Below, one piece after another: positions 6,819-12,796 of a DNA stretch of 17,366 nucleotides. The translations under genes and the position numbers were made by a program. The stretch is taken from contig JADGQH010000033.1 in NCBI GenBank assembly GCA_017881985.1, positions 1-17,366 on the forward strand, given 5' to 3'. How positions within the stretch are numbered: the stretch's first letter is position 1; the number at the start of each line of letters is the position of its first letter. The stretch comes from Chloroflexota bacterium. GTDB taxonomy: Bacteria > Chloroflexota > Limnocylindria > Limnocylindrales > CSP1-4. Below the pieces are notes generated by a model. The model saw only the letters and a program-made list of their open reading frames with translations. It was not told the origin of the DNA and ran no database searches.

Positions 6819-7790
6819 TCAGCCCATGCCGCCCGGCGCCAGATTCGAGATCGGCGGCTCACCTGGCTCGGCGCCGACCGCGATGGGCATGCCCGACCGG
6901 GTCCAGTCGCTGTACGACCCCGGGTAGAGGAGCGGGTCGGGGAGCCCGGCCTCGCGCATCGCGAGCGCCAGGTGGCAGGCGTTCACGCCGCTGCCGCACG
7001 AGACGACGACCGGCCCGGCCTCCGCGCCGCCCGCCGCGGCCATTCCACGAGACCCGCCCGCGTCGACCGCTCCGCCCACACTCCCGTCGGTGATGTCGGC
7101 TCCGCTCCGACCCGCCGCCCCGGCGACCGCGAACCGGGCCGCGAGTGCGACCGGCGCGAGAAACTGCCCGTCTCCGCCTAGGAGCTCGGACGTCGGCACG
7201 CTCACGGCGGTCGGGATGTGACCGGGGACCCGGTCGATCGGCTCGATCACGCCCCGGTAGCGCTCGGGAGCCCGGGCGTCCAGGAGCCGCACTTCGCGCA
7301 GCCGCGCAGCCAGCCTCGGGCGATCGATCGTCCGTGGCCAGGCGACCCCGGGCCCAGGCGTCGCCACCGGTTCCGCTGGAGCGTGGGCCGGGACGTTCGC
7401 GGTCAGCGGCAACCCGGCGTCACGCCAGGCGCCGAGCCCGCCGTCGAGGACGGCCACGCGCGAATGCCCCAGCGCGTCGAGCATCCACCAGAGGCGCGCC
7501 GCCACGGTCCCGCCCGAGTCGTCGTACGCCACCACGCGATGCCCACGCCCGATCCCGAGCGCCGCCACGGCGGCAGCGAACGCGGCGGGGTCGGGGAGGG
7601 GATGGCGCCCCGGCCCTTCGGGCGCGGTCAGCACCGTCTCGAGGTCGACGAACACGGCGCTCGGCAGGTGCGCGCTCGCGTAGGCGGCGCGCCCGCCACC
7701 CGGAGCCGCCAGCGACCAGCGCACGTCTGCGATCCGGAGGTCGGGATCTCCGAGTGCGGCCGCGAGGTCGGCGACGGAAATCAGGCTCAT
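6819..7790 (-). CDS. sseA: two-domain rhodanese: thiosulfate/3-mercaptopyruvate sulfurtransferase
   Basis: 323 residues from the ATG at 7790. An in-frame start at 7907 would add 39 Arg-rich residues that do not resemble the family, and MSLISVADLAAAL is a typical rhodanese N-terminus. It transfers sulfane sulfur from 3-mercaptopyruvate or thiosulfate to an acceptor. The inactive N-terminal rhodanese (1-130) shows LRIADVRW, YASAHLPSAVFVDLE, VVAYDDSGGTVAARLWWML and VLDGGLGAWRDAGLPL. The catalytic C-terminal domain (about 155-310) has LLDARAPERYRG, GHIPTAVSVP and the active loop CGSGVNA with Cys265. CGSGV-type loops are typical of mercaptopyruvate sulfurtransferases. A Gly/Ala-rich stretch of about 35 residues (225-260) sits just before the catalytic strand and looks like an insertion. 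No ribosome site precedes the ATG. Confidence 0.88.
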   Translation of the reverse strand: MSLISVADLAAALGDPDLRIADVRWSLAAPGGGRAAYASAHLPSAVFVDLETVLTAPEGPGRHPLPDPAAFAAAVAALGIGRGHRVVAYDDSGGTVAARLWWMLDALGHSRVAVLDGGLGAWRDAGLPLTANVPAHAPAEPVATPGPGVAWPRTIDRPRLAARLREVRLLDARAPERYRGVIEPIDRVPGHIPTAVSVPTSELLGGDGQFLAPVALAARFAVAGAAGRSGADITDGSVGGAVDAGGSRGMAAAGGAEAGPVVVSCGSGVNACHLALAMREAGLPDPLLYPGSYSDWTRSGMPIAVGAEPGEPPISNLAPGGMG

Positions 7791-7796
7791 CCGGGG

Positions 7797-7802
7797 AGTA
7801 TC
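7797..7802 (-). promoter_or_regulatory. -10-like box directly upstream of the sulfurtransferase start
   Basis: On the minus strand GATACT ends 6 nt before the ATG at 7790, the spacing expected for a leaderless transcript starting at or beside the A of ATG. No Shine-Dalgarno is present. No -35 element was recognised. Confidence 0.3.
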
Positions 7803-7906
7803 GCATCCGAGGAGGAAGCGTTCGGCGCTGGCCAGACCGGCAGATCGGCGGACGAGGGCCGGCGTCTCCGATGACCCGGGCAAGCGCCCTCGGCGCCCGG
7901 ATCCCA

Positions 7907-7915
7907 TGCTATTCT
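7907..7915 (+). promoter_or_regulatory. candidate extended -10 promoter for tRNA-Asn
   Basis: TGCTATTCT matches TGn plus a TATAAT-like hexamer (TATTCT, 4 of 6) in a very GC-rich surrounding. It lies 64 nt before the mature tRNA 5' end, leaving a plausible 5' leader for RNase P removal. No clear -35. Confidence 0.4.
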
Positions 7916-7979
7916 TCCCGCCGGCGCGGCCCCGGCCGCCCGATGCGCGCCCGGCCCGTACCGCGGCGGGCGCCTCCGC

Positions 7980-8054
7980 TCCGGCGTAGCTCAGTGGTAG
8001 AGCGGGCGACTGTTAATCGCTTGGTCGTAGGTTCGAATCCTACCGCCGGAGCCA
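7980..8054 (+). tRNA. tRNA-Asn (anticodon GTT)
   Basis: A complete cloverleaf can be drawn by hand. The acceptor stem is TCCGGCG (7980-7986) with CGCCGGA (8044-8050). The D-stem is GCTC/GAGC with the loop containing GTGGTA. The anticodon stem is GGCGA/TCGCT, with a G-T closing pair, around the loop CTGTTAA; the anticodon GTT is at 8012-8014. The T-stem is GTAGG/CCTAC around TTCGAAT, the discriminator is G8051, and CCA is encoded at 8052-8054. All consensus positions for a functional tRNA are present. It is a single tRNA with no neighbouring tRNAs. Confidence 0.97.
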
Positions 8055-8057
8055 ATC

Positions 8058-8071
8058 CTTCCCTCGGGAAG
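8058..8071 (+). terminator. hairpin just after the tRNA, possible 3' processing or weak terminator
   Basis: CTTCC-CTCG-GGAAG forms a perfect 5-bp stem with a CTCG tetraloop (or 6 bp with a 2-nt loop), starting 4 nt after the encoded CCA. No T-tract follows, so it is not a canonical intrinsic terminator. Confidence 0.35.
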
Positions 8072-8138
8072 ACCATGACGGCTGCTCCGCAGCGCCGTCG
8101 GGTCGCTCGGTTCGTCCGGTCGCGGCGAGCGGTCGACG

Positions 8139-8154
8139 ACCCGCCTCGGCGGGT
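8139..8154 (+). repeat. second CTCG-loop hairpin downstream of the tRNA
   Basis: ACCCGC-CTCG-GCGGGT is a perfect 6-bp stem with the same CTCG tetraloop as the hairpin at 8058. It lies between the tRNA and the convergent TauE/SafE gene and could help stop transcription from either side. No T-run is present. Confidence 0.35.
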
Positions 8155-8214
8155 GCCCTGCCTTCGACCAATGGTTCGTCGCCCAAGCCGAGCGTCGTCC
8201 GACCGGCTCGCGCC

Positions 8215-8967
8215 TTACGCGACCAGGAGACGGACGCCGACGAAGGTGCCGATCACGATGATCGCGAGGCGCAGCGCACTCGCCGGAAGGCGGCGTCCTA
8301 CGAGCGCGCCGACCTGGCCCCCGGCGATCGCGCCGATCGCGAGGAGGATGGCCGGCGGCCATGCCACCGGGGCGACCGCGATGAACAGGATCGCCGCGAC
8401 GCCGTTGATCAGCACGGCGAGGACGTTCTTCAGGCCGTTCAGGCGCTGGAGGACATCGGGCAGGAAGGTCGCCAGAAGGGCCATCATGATCACCCCCTGG
8501 CCTGCCCCGAAGTAACCGCCGTAGACGCCCGTCAGGAAGATGGTGATGACGAGCGGCATGGTGTGCTCCGCGCCCTCGACGCGCCGGTCGCCCATCGCCC
8601 GCGACAGTCGCGGCTGGATCGCGATGAGGACCACCGAAGCGAGGATCAGGATCGGCACGATCCGCTCGAACGCCGACTCCGGGAGGGCGAGCAGCAGCAG
8701 GCCGCCGGTCAGGCCGCCGGCGGTCGCCGCGATCCCGAGTCGGATCGCCCTGCCGCGCTGGCCGGCCAGCTCGCGGCGGTAGCCGATCGCACCGCTCAGC
8801 GAGCCCGGCACCAGCCCCACGGTGTTCGAGACGTTCGCCACGACCGGCGAATACCCGAAGGCGAGGAGCGTCGGGAACGTGATCAGCGAGCCCGACCCGA
8901 CGATCGTGTTGATCGTGCCCGCGGCAAGGCCGGCGGCCAGGATCGCGATCGCCTCGAACAGGCTCAT
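8215..8967 (-). CDS. TauE/SafE family membrane exporter
   Basis: A 250-residue integral membrane protein of the TauE/SafE (DUF81) family, implicated in export of sulfite, sulfoacetate or other small anions. The two family half-repeats are visible: AAGTINTIVGSGSLITFPTLLAFGYSP with VVANVSNTVGLVPG in the first half, and GVYGGYFGAGQGVIMMALL with LNGLKNVLAVLIN in the second. About eight hydrophobic helices alternate with short loops, and the length is standard. There is no obvious ribosome site before the ATG. Its substrate cannot be told from the sequence; the sulfurtransferase on the far side of the tRNA makes a sulfur oxyanion possible but only by inference. It lies downstream of the rlpA-like gene on the same strand, 120 nt away, with a strong hairpin between them. 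Confidence 0.9.
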   Translation of the reverse strand: MSLFEAIAILAAGLAAGTINTIVGSGSLITFPTLLAFGYSPVVANVSNTVGLVPGSLSGAIGYRRELAGQRGRAIRLGIAATAGGLTGGLLLLALPESAFERIVPILILASVVLIAIQPRLSRAMGDRRVEGAEHTMPLVITIFLTGVYGGYFGAGQGVIMMALLATFLPDVLQRLNGLKNVLAVLINGVAAILFIAVAPVAWPPAILLAIGAIAGGQVGALVGRRLPASALRLAIIVIGTFVGVRLLVA

Positions 8968-9051
8968 CGGCGGGCGGCCGTCGTCATGCGTCCGGCGCAG
9001 CGCCGTGTCGGGCTCACCGGCGCAGTCTGAGGCCTCGGCCGGTGCCGGGCA

Positions 9052-9074
9052 GGGCGCGCCCCGGAGGCGCGCCC
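9052..9074 (-). terminator. strong hairpin after the rlpA-like gene
   Basis: Perfect 9-bp arms GGGCGCGCC (9052-9060) and GGCGCGCCC (9066-9074) enclose a 5-nt loop. It begins 13 nt beyond the rlpA-like stop on the minus strand. A T-tract is absent, so it would be a stable-stem terminator or an mRNA 3' end protector. Each arm also contains the 8-bp palindrome GGCGCGCC. Confidence 0.5.
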
Positions 9075-9087
9075 CTTCTGACCGGCG

Positions 9088-9906
9088 TCAGAGACGCCGC
9101 AGGCTGATCCGCAGCGGCAGGGCCGGGCCGATTGCGCGGTGCACGATCGTCCAGCGGATCGGGCCGGTGAAGCAGTGGCGCAGGGCCTGGCAGAGGCCGC
9201 CCGAGAGATCCCAGTTGCGGCCGGTCACGTACGGCCCGCGGTCGACGACCGGCGCGATCACCGTCCGGCCGCCGTAGCTGAACGCGACGAGCGTTCCGCA
9301 TGGGAGCGTCCGGTTGGCGACGCCGACGAGGGTGCGCGTGTACATGACCCCGCACGCGGTCCCGTTCGCCCAGGCCGAGCCTCCGCGCTGCGGGAGGCAG
9401 TCCTTGACGCGGTTCAGGACGCAGTAGAAGCCGGGTCCGTAGAACGAGACGTTCGACACCTGCCACGAGCCGAGGCCGACGAAGGCCGGCAGGCTGTACG
9501 GCTGGCCTTTCACCGCGAAGGCGGCGACGGCGCCCGGCGGCGGGGTCAGGGTCGGGGTCGGCCGCAGCACCGCGGCGGCCACGGACGGACCGGGCGACAC
9601 GGACACGGTCGGGTCGACCGATCCCGACGGAGACGGATCAGCCGGTTGGCTCGGGCTCGCGGACGGCGACGGGCTCACGCTCGGCGCAGGGGACGCGCTC
9701 GGCGCCGGGGACGGGGACGGAGATGCGCTCGGCGCCGGCGCCGGCGACGCGCTCGGCGACGGGGAGGGGGACGGGTCGGACGCTGCGACAGCCGCGATCG
9801 ACGGCACGCCTGCGCTCGCCAGCACCAGGGCGGCGAGGATCGAGATGGCCAGCGATTCGATGCGACCGACGCGTTTCGGGATGGGACGATGGAAACGGAC
9901 GAGCAA
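9088..9906 (-). CDS. secreted RlpA-like double-psi beta-barrel protein
   Basis: 272 residues from a TTG start at 9906, chosen because GGGAG lies 7 nt upstream and the following residues make a signal peptide: LVRFHRPIPKR, then hydrophobic SLAISILAALVLASAGV, with a cleavage site near AAVAA (about 42). The frame is open for another 100 Arg/Pro-rich codons upstream to an ATG at 10209, but that part has no domain and crosses the hairpin-rich leader. Residues 43-110 are a Pro/Ser/Ala repeat linker typical of wall-spanning proteins. Residues 150-255 are the RlpA-type DPBB: VSFYGPGFYC, NGTACGVMY, LPCGTLVAFSYGGRTVIAPVVDRGPYVTGR and NWDLS, with the DRGP signature. Six cysteines (162, 170, 185, 203, 239, 245) suggest extracellular disulfides. 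The likely role is peptidoglycan binding or lytic cleavage. Enzymatic activity is unproven for this variant. Confidence 0.82.
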   Translation of the reverse strand: MLVRFHRPIPKRVGRIESLAISILAALVLASAGVPSIAAVAASDPSPSPSPSASPAPAPSASPSPSPAPSASPAPSVSPSPSASPSQPADPSPSGSVDPTVSVSPGPSVAAAVLRPTPTLTPPPGAVAAFAVKGQPYSLPAFVGLGSWQVSNVSFYGPGFYCVLNRVKDCLPQRGGSAWANGTACGVMYTRTLVGVANRTLPCGTLVAFSYGGRTVIAPVVDRGPYVTGRNWDLSGGLCQALRHCFTGPIRWTIVHRAIGPALPLRISLRRL

Positions 9907-10299
9907 TGGGTAGCTCCCTTCGGGTATCCGCGGATTCGCTGGCCCGGGGAACGTGCCAACCTCGCGAGGCGAGGTGGGGAACCCGGTCGGAACCGGGCAG
10001 GCCAGGGGCGCCGCACACCTGTTCGGGGCGACGCCCGGCGACCGGGCAGCGAGCGGTTCAGTTCGACTCCACGTGTTCCCGCGGGCACTGCGGGAATTGC
10101 TCCTGCGTCGGGTCGGCGCCGGCCGTCTGGGGAACGGCACTTGCCCGGCAGGCGTCCCCGTGGGGCGGGGACACGACATTGGCAAGCTCACGCCCGCGAA
10201 GCCCGGCACGCACGGTGCGACCGGTCGGACCGCCCGTCATGGGGCGACGCGGTGCGAGGTCGGTCGCACCCGCCTGTCGGCAGGCACGTCCGGGGGCGG

Positions 10300-10305
10300 A
10301 GTGTA
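10300..10305 (-). promoter_or_regulatory. candidate -10 box for the rlpA-like gene
   Basis: TACACT on the minus strand fits the TANNNT pattern of high-GC bacteria (4 of 6 to TATAAT). A start near 10293 would give a leader of about 390 nt. No -35 element was recognised. Confidence 0.3.
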
Positions 10306-10372
10306 GCCGCGCATCCGAAATGACGCTCGTGGCGTCCCGGCGTACGGTCCTCACGAGCACGAACGGACGCGC

Positions 10373-10378
10373 TACCCT
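10373..10378 (+). promoter_or_regulatory. candidate -10 box for the phosphoketolase operon
   Basis: TACCCT fits TANNNT and ends 19 nt before the ATG, leaving a short leader that just includes the GGAGG ribosome site at 10385-10389 (8 nt spacing). No clear -35 at the expected distance. Confidence 0.3.
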
Positions 10379-10397
10379 GTGCGCGGAGGTGGATCCC

Positions 10398-12782
10398 ATG
10401 GCACATCAGGGACGCGCCAAGGTTCAGCCCATCGGGCCGCTGGCGCCGGCCGAGCTGGAGCAGATCGACGCCTACTGGCGGGCGGCGAACTATCTCTCTG
10501 TCGGCCAGATCTACCTGCTCGACAACCCGCTCCTTCGCGAGCCGCTCGCACCCCAGCACTGCAAGCCGCGCCTGCTGGGCCACTGGGGCACGACGCCGGG
10601 CCTCAACTTCATCTACGCCCACATGAACCGGGTCATCCGGAGCTGGGACCTCGACGCCATCTACGTCATCGGGCCGGGCCATGGCGGCCCCGCGATCGTG
10701 GCGAACGCGTACCTCGAGGGGACGTACACGGAGGTCTACCCGAGCATCACCCGCGACGCGGACGGCCTGCGCCAGCTCTTCCGGCAGTTCTCGTTTCCCG
10801 GCGGGATCCCCAGCCACGTCGCGCCGGAGACGCCGGGCTCGATCCACGAGGGCGGCGAGCTGGGCTATGCGCTCTCGCACGCATACGGTGCCGCGTTCGA
10901 CAACCCGGACCTGATCGTCTGTTGCGTCGTCGGCGACGGCGAGGCGGAGACCGGGCCGCTTGCCACCAGCTGGCACTCGAACAAGTTCCTCGACCCTGTG
11001 AAGGACGGCGTCGTCCTCCCGATCCTCCACCTCAACGGCTACAAGATCGCCAACCCCACGGTCCTCGCCCGGATCCCGGAGGACGAGCTGCAGGCCCTCA
11101 TGGAGGGGTACGGGCATCACCCGTACTTCGTCAGCGGCGACGACCCGGTCCTGATGCACCAGCAGATGGCGGCCGCCATGGACGCCGTGGTCACCGAGAT
11201 CCACGACATCCAGCGCGCGGCCCGCGACGGCGGCGTCACGGAGCGCCCGCGCTGGCCCATGATCGTGTTGCGAAGCCCGAAGGGCTGGACGGGCCCGAAG
11301 GAGGTCGACGGACTGCCCTCGGAGGGCTCCTGGCGTGCGCACCAGGTCCCGTTCGGGGAAGTGCGGACGAACCCCGAGCATCTCGCGCTCCTCGAGGGCT
11401 GGCTGCGGAGCTACCGGCCGGAGGAGCTCTTCGATGCGGACGGCGTGCTCATGCCGGAGCTGGCCGAGCTGCCGCCGAGAAGCTACCGGCGGATGAGCGC
11501 CAACCCGCACGCGAATGGCGGGCTCCTGCTGCGCGACCTCGCGCTGCCCGACTTCCGCGACTACGCCGTGGAGGTGAGCGCGCCAGGCGCCACGAACACC
11601 GAGGCGACGCGCGTGCTCGGGACGTTCCTCCGCGACGTCATCGACCGGAACCGCGACACGTTCCGGATCTTCGGTCCCGACGAGACGTCGTCGAACCGGC
11701 TCGGAGCCGTCTTCGAGGTGACGGACCGCCAGTTCGACGGCGAGCTCCTGCCCTCGGACGACCACCAGGCCGCGGAGGGCCGGGTCATGGAGGTCCTCTC
11801 GGAGCACCAGTGCGAGGGCTGGCTGGAGGGCTACCTCCTGACCGGCCGCCACGGCCTCTTCAACTGCTACGAAGCCTTCATCCACATCATCGATTCGATG
11901 TTCAACCAGCATGCCAAGTGGCTGAAGGTGACCAACGGCATCCCGTGGCGGCGACCGATCGCGTCGCTCAACTACGTCCTCAGCTCGCTCGTCTGGCGCC
12001 AGGACCACAACGGCTTCAGCCACCAGGACCCGGGCTTCATCGACCACGTGGTCAACAAGAAGTCCGAGGTCATCCGGGTCTACCTGCCGCCCGACGCGAA
12101 CACGCTCCTGTCGGTGGCCGATCACTGCCTGCGCAGCCGCCAGTACGTGAACGTCATCGTCGCCGGCAAGCAGCCGGCCCCGAACTGGCTCTCGATGGAC
12201 CAGGCCGTGCTCCATTGCACGCGCGGCATCGGCATCTGGGACTGGGCCAGCAACGACCAGGGCGGCGAGCCCGACGTCGTCATGGCCTGCTGCGGCGACA
12301 CGCCGACGCTCGAGACGCTCGCAGCCGTCGACATGATCCGCCAGCATCTTCCGGACGTGAAGGTGCGGGTCGTCAACGTCGTGGACCTGATGCGGCTGCA
12401 GCCCGCCACCGAGCACCCGCACGGGATGTCGGAGACCGAGTTCGATTCGCTCTTCACCCGCGACAAGCCGGTCGTCTTTGCCTACCACGGCTACCCGTGG
12501 CTGATCCACCGCCTGACCTATCGCCGGACGAATCACGTCAACATCCACGTTCGCGGCTACAAGGAAGAGGGCACAACCACCACGCCGTTCGACATGGTCA
12601 TGCTCAACGACCTCGACCGGTTCCATCTCGTGATGGACGTGATCGACCGCGTGCCGGGACTTGGGCCGCGGGCCGCGCACGTTCGCCAGCTGATGGTCGA
12701 CCGGCGCCTGCGGGCACGGGCGTACACGCGCCTGGAGGGCGAGGACGCGCCAGAGATCCGGACCTGGGCCTGGCCACACTGA
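10398..12782 (+). CDS. xfp: phosphoketolase (xylulose-5-P / fructose-6-P)
   Basis: 794 residues, the normal family length, from an ATG with GGAGG 8 nt upstream. The frame is open for 225 more codons upstream, but those are Arg-rich, cross the leader, and lie before the typical N-terminus (LAPAELEQIDAYWRAANYLSVGQIYL). This thiamine-diphosphate enzyme splits xylulose-5-phosphate (and often fructose-6-phosphate) with phosphate to acetyl phosphate plus glyceraldehyde-3-phosphate or erythrose-4-phosphate. Signatures: GPGHGGPA (92-99), EGGELGYALSHAYGA (151-165), the ThDP/Mg motif GDGEAETGP (179-187) with LHLNGYKIANPT, FGPDETSSNRL (425-435), and QCEGWLEGYLLTGRHGLFNCYEAF. All catalytic regions look intact. 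It is followed after 14 nt by acetate kinase, which uses its product. Whether the enzyme accepts F6P as well as X5P cannot be read from the sequence. Confidence 0.97.
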   Translation: MAHQGRAKVQPIGPLAPAELEQIDAYWRAANYLSVGQIYLLDNPLLREPLAPQHCKPRLLGHWGTTPGLNFIYAHMNRVIRSWDLDAIYVIGPGHGGPAIVANAYLEGTYTEVYPSITRDADGLRQLFRQFSFPGGIPSHVAPETPGSIHEGGELGYALSHAYGAAFDNPDLIVCCVVGDGEAETGPLATSWHSNKFLDPVKDGVVLPILHLNGYKIANPTVLARIPEDELQALMEGYGHHPYFVSGDDPVLMHQQMAAAMDAVVTEIHDIQRAARDGGVTERPRWPMIVLRSPKGWTGPKEVDGLPSEGSWRAHQVPFGEVRTNPEHLALLEGWLRSYRPEELFDADGVLMPELAELPPRSYRRMSANPHANGGLLLRDLALPDFRDYAVEVSAPGATNTEATRVLGTFLRDVIDRNRDTFRIFGPDETSSNRLGAVFEVTDRQFDGELLPSDDHQAAEGRVMEVLSEHQCEGWLEGYLLTGRHGLFNCYEAFIHIIDSMFNQHAKWLKVTNGIPWRRPIASLNYVLSSLVWRQDHNGFSHQDPGFIDHVVNKKSEVIRVYLPPDANTLLSVADHCLRSRQYVNVIVAGKQPAPNWLSMDQAVLHCTRGIGIWDWASNDQGGEPDVVMACCGDTPTLETLAAVDMIRQHLPDVKVRVVNVVDLMRLQPATEHPHGMSETEFDSLFTRDKPVVFAYHGYPWLIHRLTYRRTNHVNIHVRGYKEEGTTTTPFDMVMLNDLDRFHLVMDVIDRVPGLGPRAAHVRQLMVDRRLRARAYTRLEGEDAPEIRTWAWPH

Positions 12783-12796
12783 GGCGGTGACCTGAG

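Larger units (their letters stand above)
9907..10397. other. 491-bp divergent region with dense perfect hairpins (rlpA-like / phosphoketolase)
   Basis: No gene is supported here; the open frames across it are extensions or shadows. Perfect inverted repeats follow one another: ACCTCGC/GCGAGGT (9959-9975), CCCGGT/ACCGGG (9982-9997), GCCCGG/CCGGGC (10033-10047), TTCCCGC/GCGGGAA (10076-10096), CTTGCC/GGCAAG (10140-10186) enclosing GTCCCCG/CGGGGAC (10154-10172), GGTGCGACCG/CGGTCGCACC (10214-10270) and GCCTG/CAGGC (10272-10285). They all fall downstream of the candidate minus-strand promoter, so they would form a structured leader of about 390 nt for the rlpA-like gene. I looked for the conserved blocks of the c-di-AMP (ydaO) riboswitch, often found before wall-hydrolase genes, and did not find them. 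In DNA this GC-rich some 6-7 bp hairpins are expected by chance. Confidence 0.45.

Noticed and set aside
7791..7907. 39-residue N-terminal extension of the sulfurtransferase
   Set aside because: It is Arg-rich, unlike rhodanese N-termini, and overlaps the tRNA promoter region; the ATG at 7790 begins the normal domain.
7991..8362. Minus-strand ORF ending in GGRIRTYDQAINSRPLYH
   Set aside because: This peptide is the antisense translation of the tRNA-Asn, a well-known spurious protein in annotations.
7145..8515. 456-codon plus-strand ORF with SSVVERATVNRLVVGSNPTAG
   Set aside because: It reads antisense to the sulfurtransferase, then through the tRNA, then antisense to TauE/SafE. The peptide is a tRNA translation artefact, and the rest is Arg/Pro-rich.
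9640..9780. Possible tandem repeat or minisatellite in DNA
   Set aside because: The repetition encodes the Pro/Ser/Ala linker of the secreted protein; units are irregular and explained by low-complexity protein sequence.
9907..10305. c-di-AMP (ydaO) riboswitch before the rlpA-like gene
   Set aside because: Expected from gene context, but the conserved blocks (GAGCGGGGGA, GGGGTGAA, CCGACAGCTAAC) were not found on the minus strand.
9723..10397. 225-codon N-terminal extension of phosphoketolase
   Set aside because: It overlaps the rlpA-like gene and the leader, is Arg-rich, and the ATG at 10398 has a strong ribosome site and gives the standard length.
10188..12779. 863-codon minus-strand ORF opposite phosphoketolase
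   Set aside because: Antisense to xfp, with His/Arg/Val/Asp-biased composition that mirrors codon structure, and no recognisable domain.
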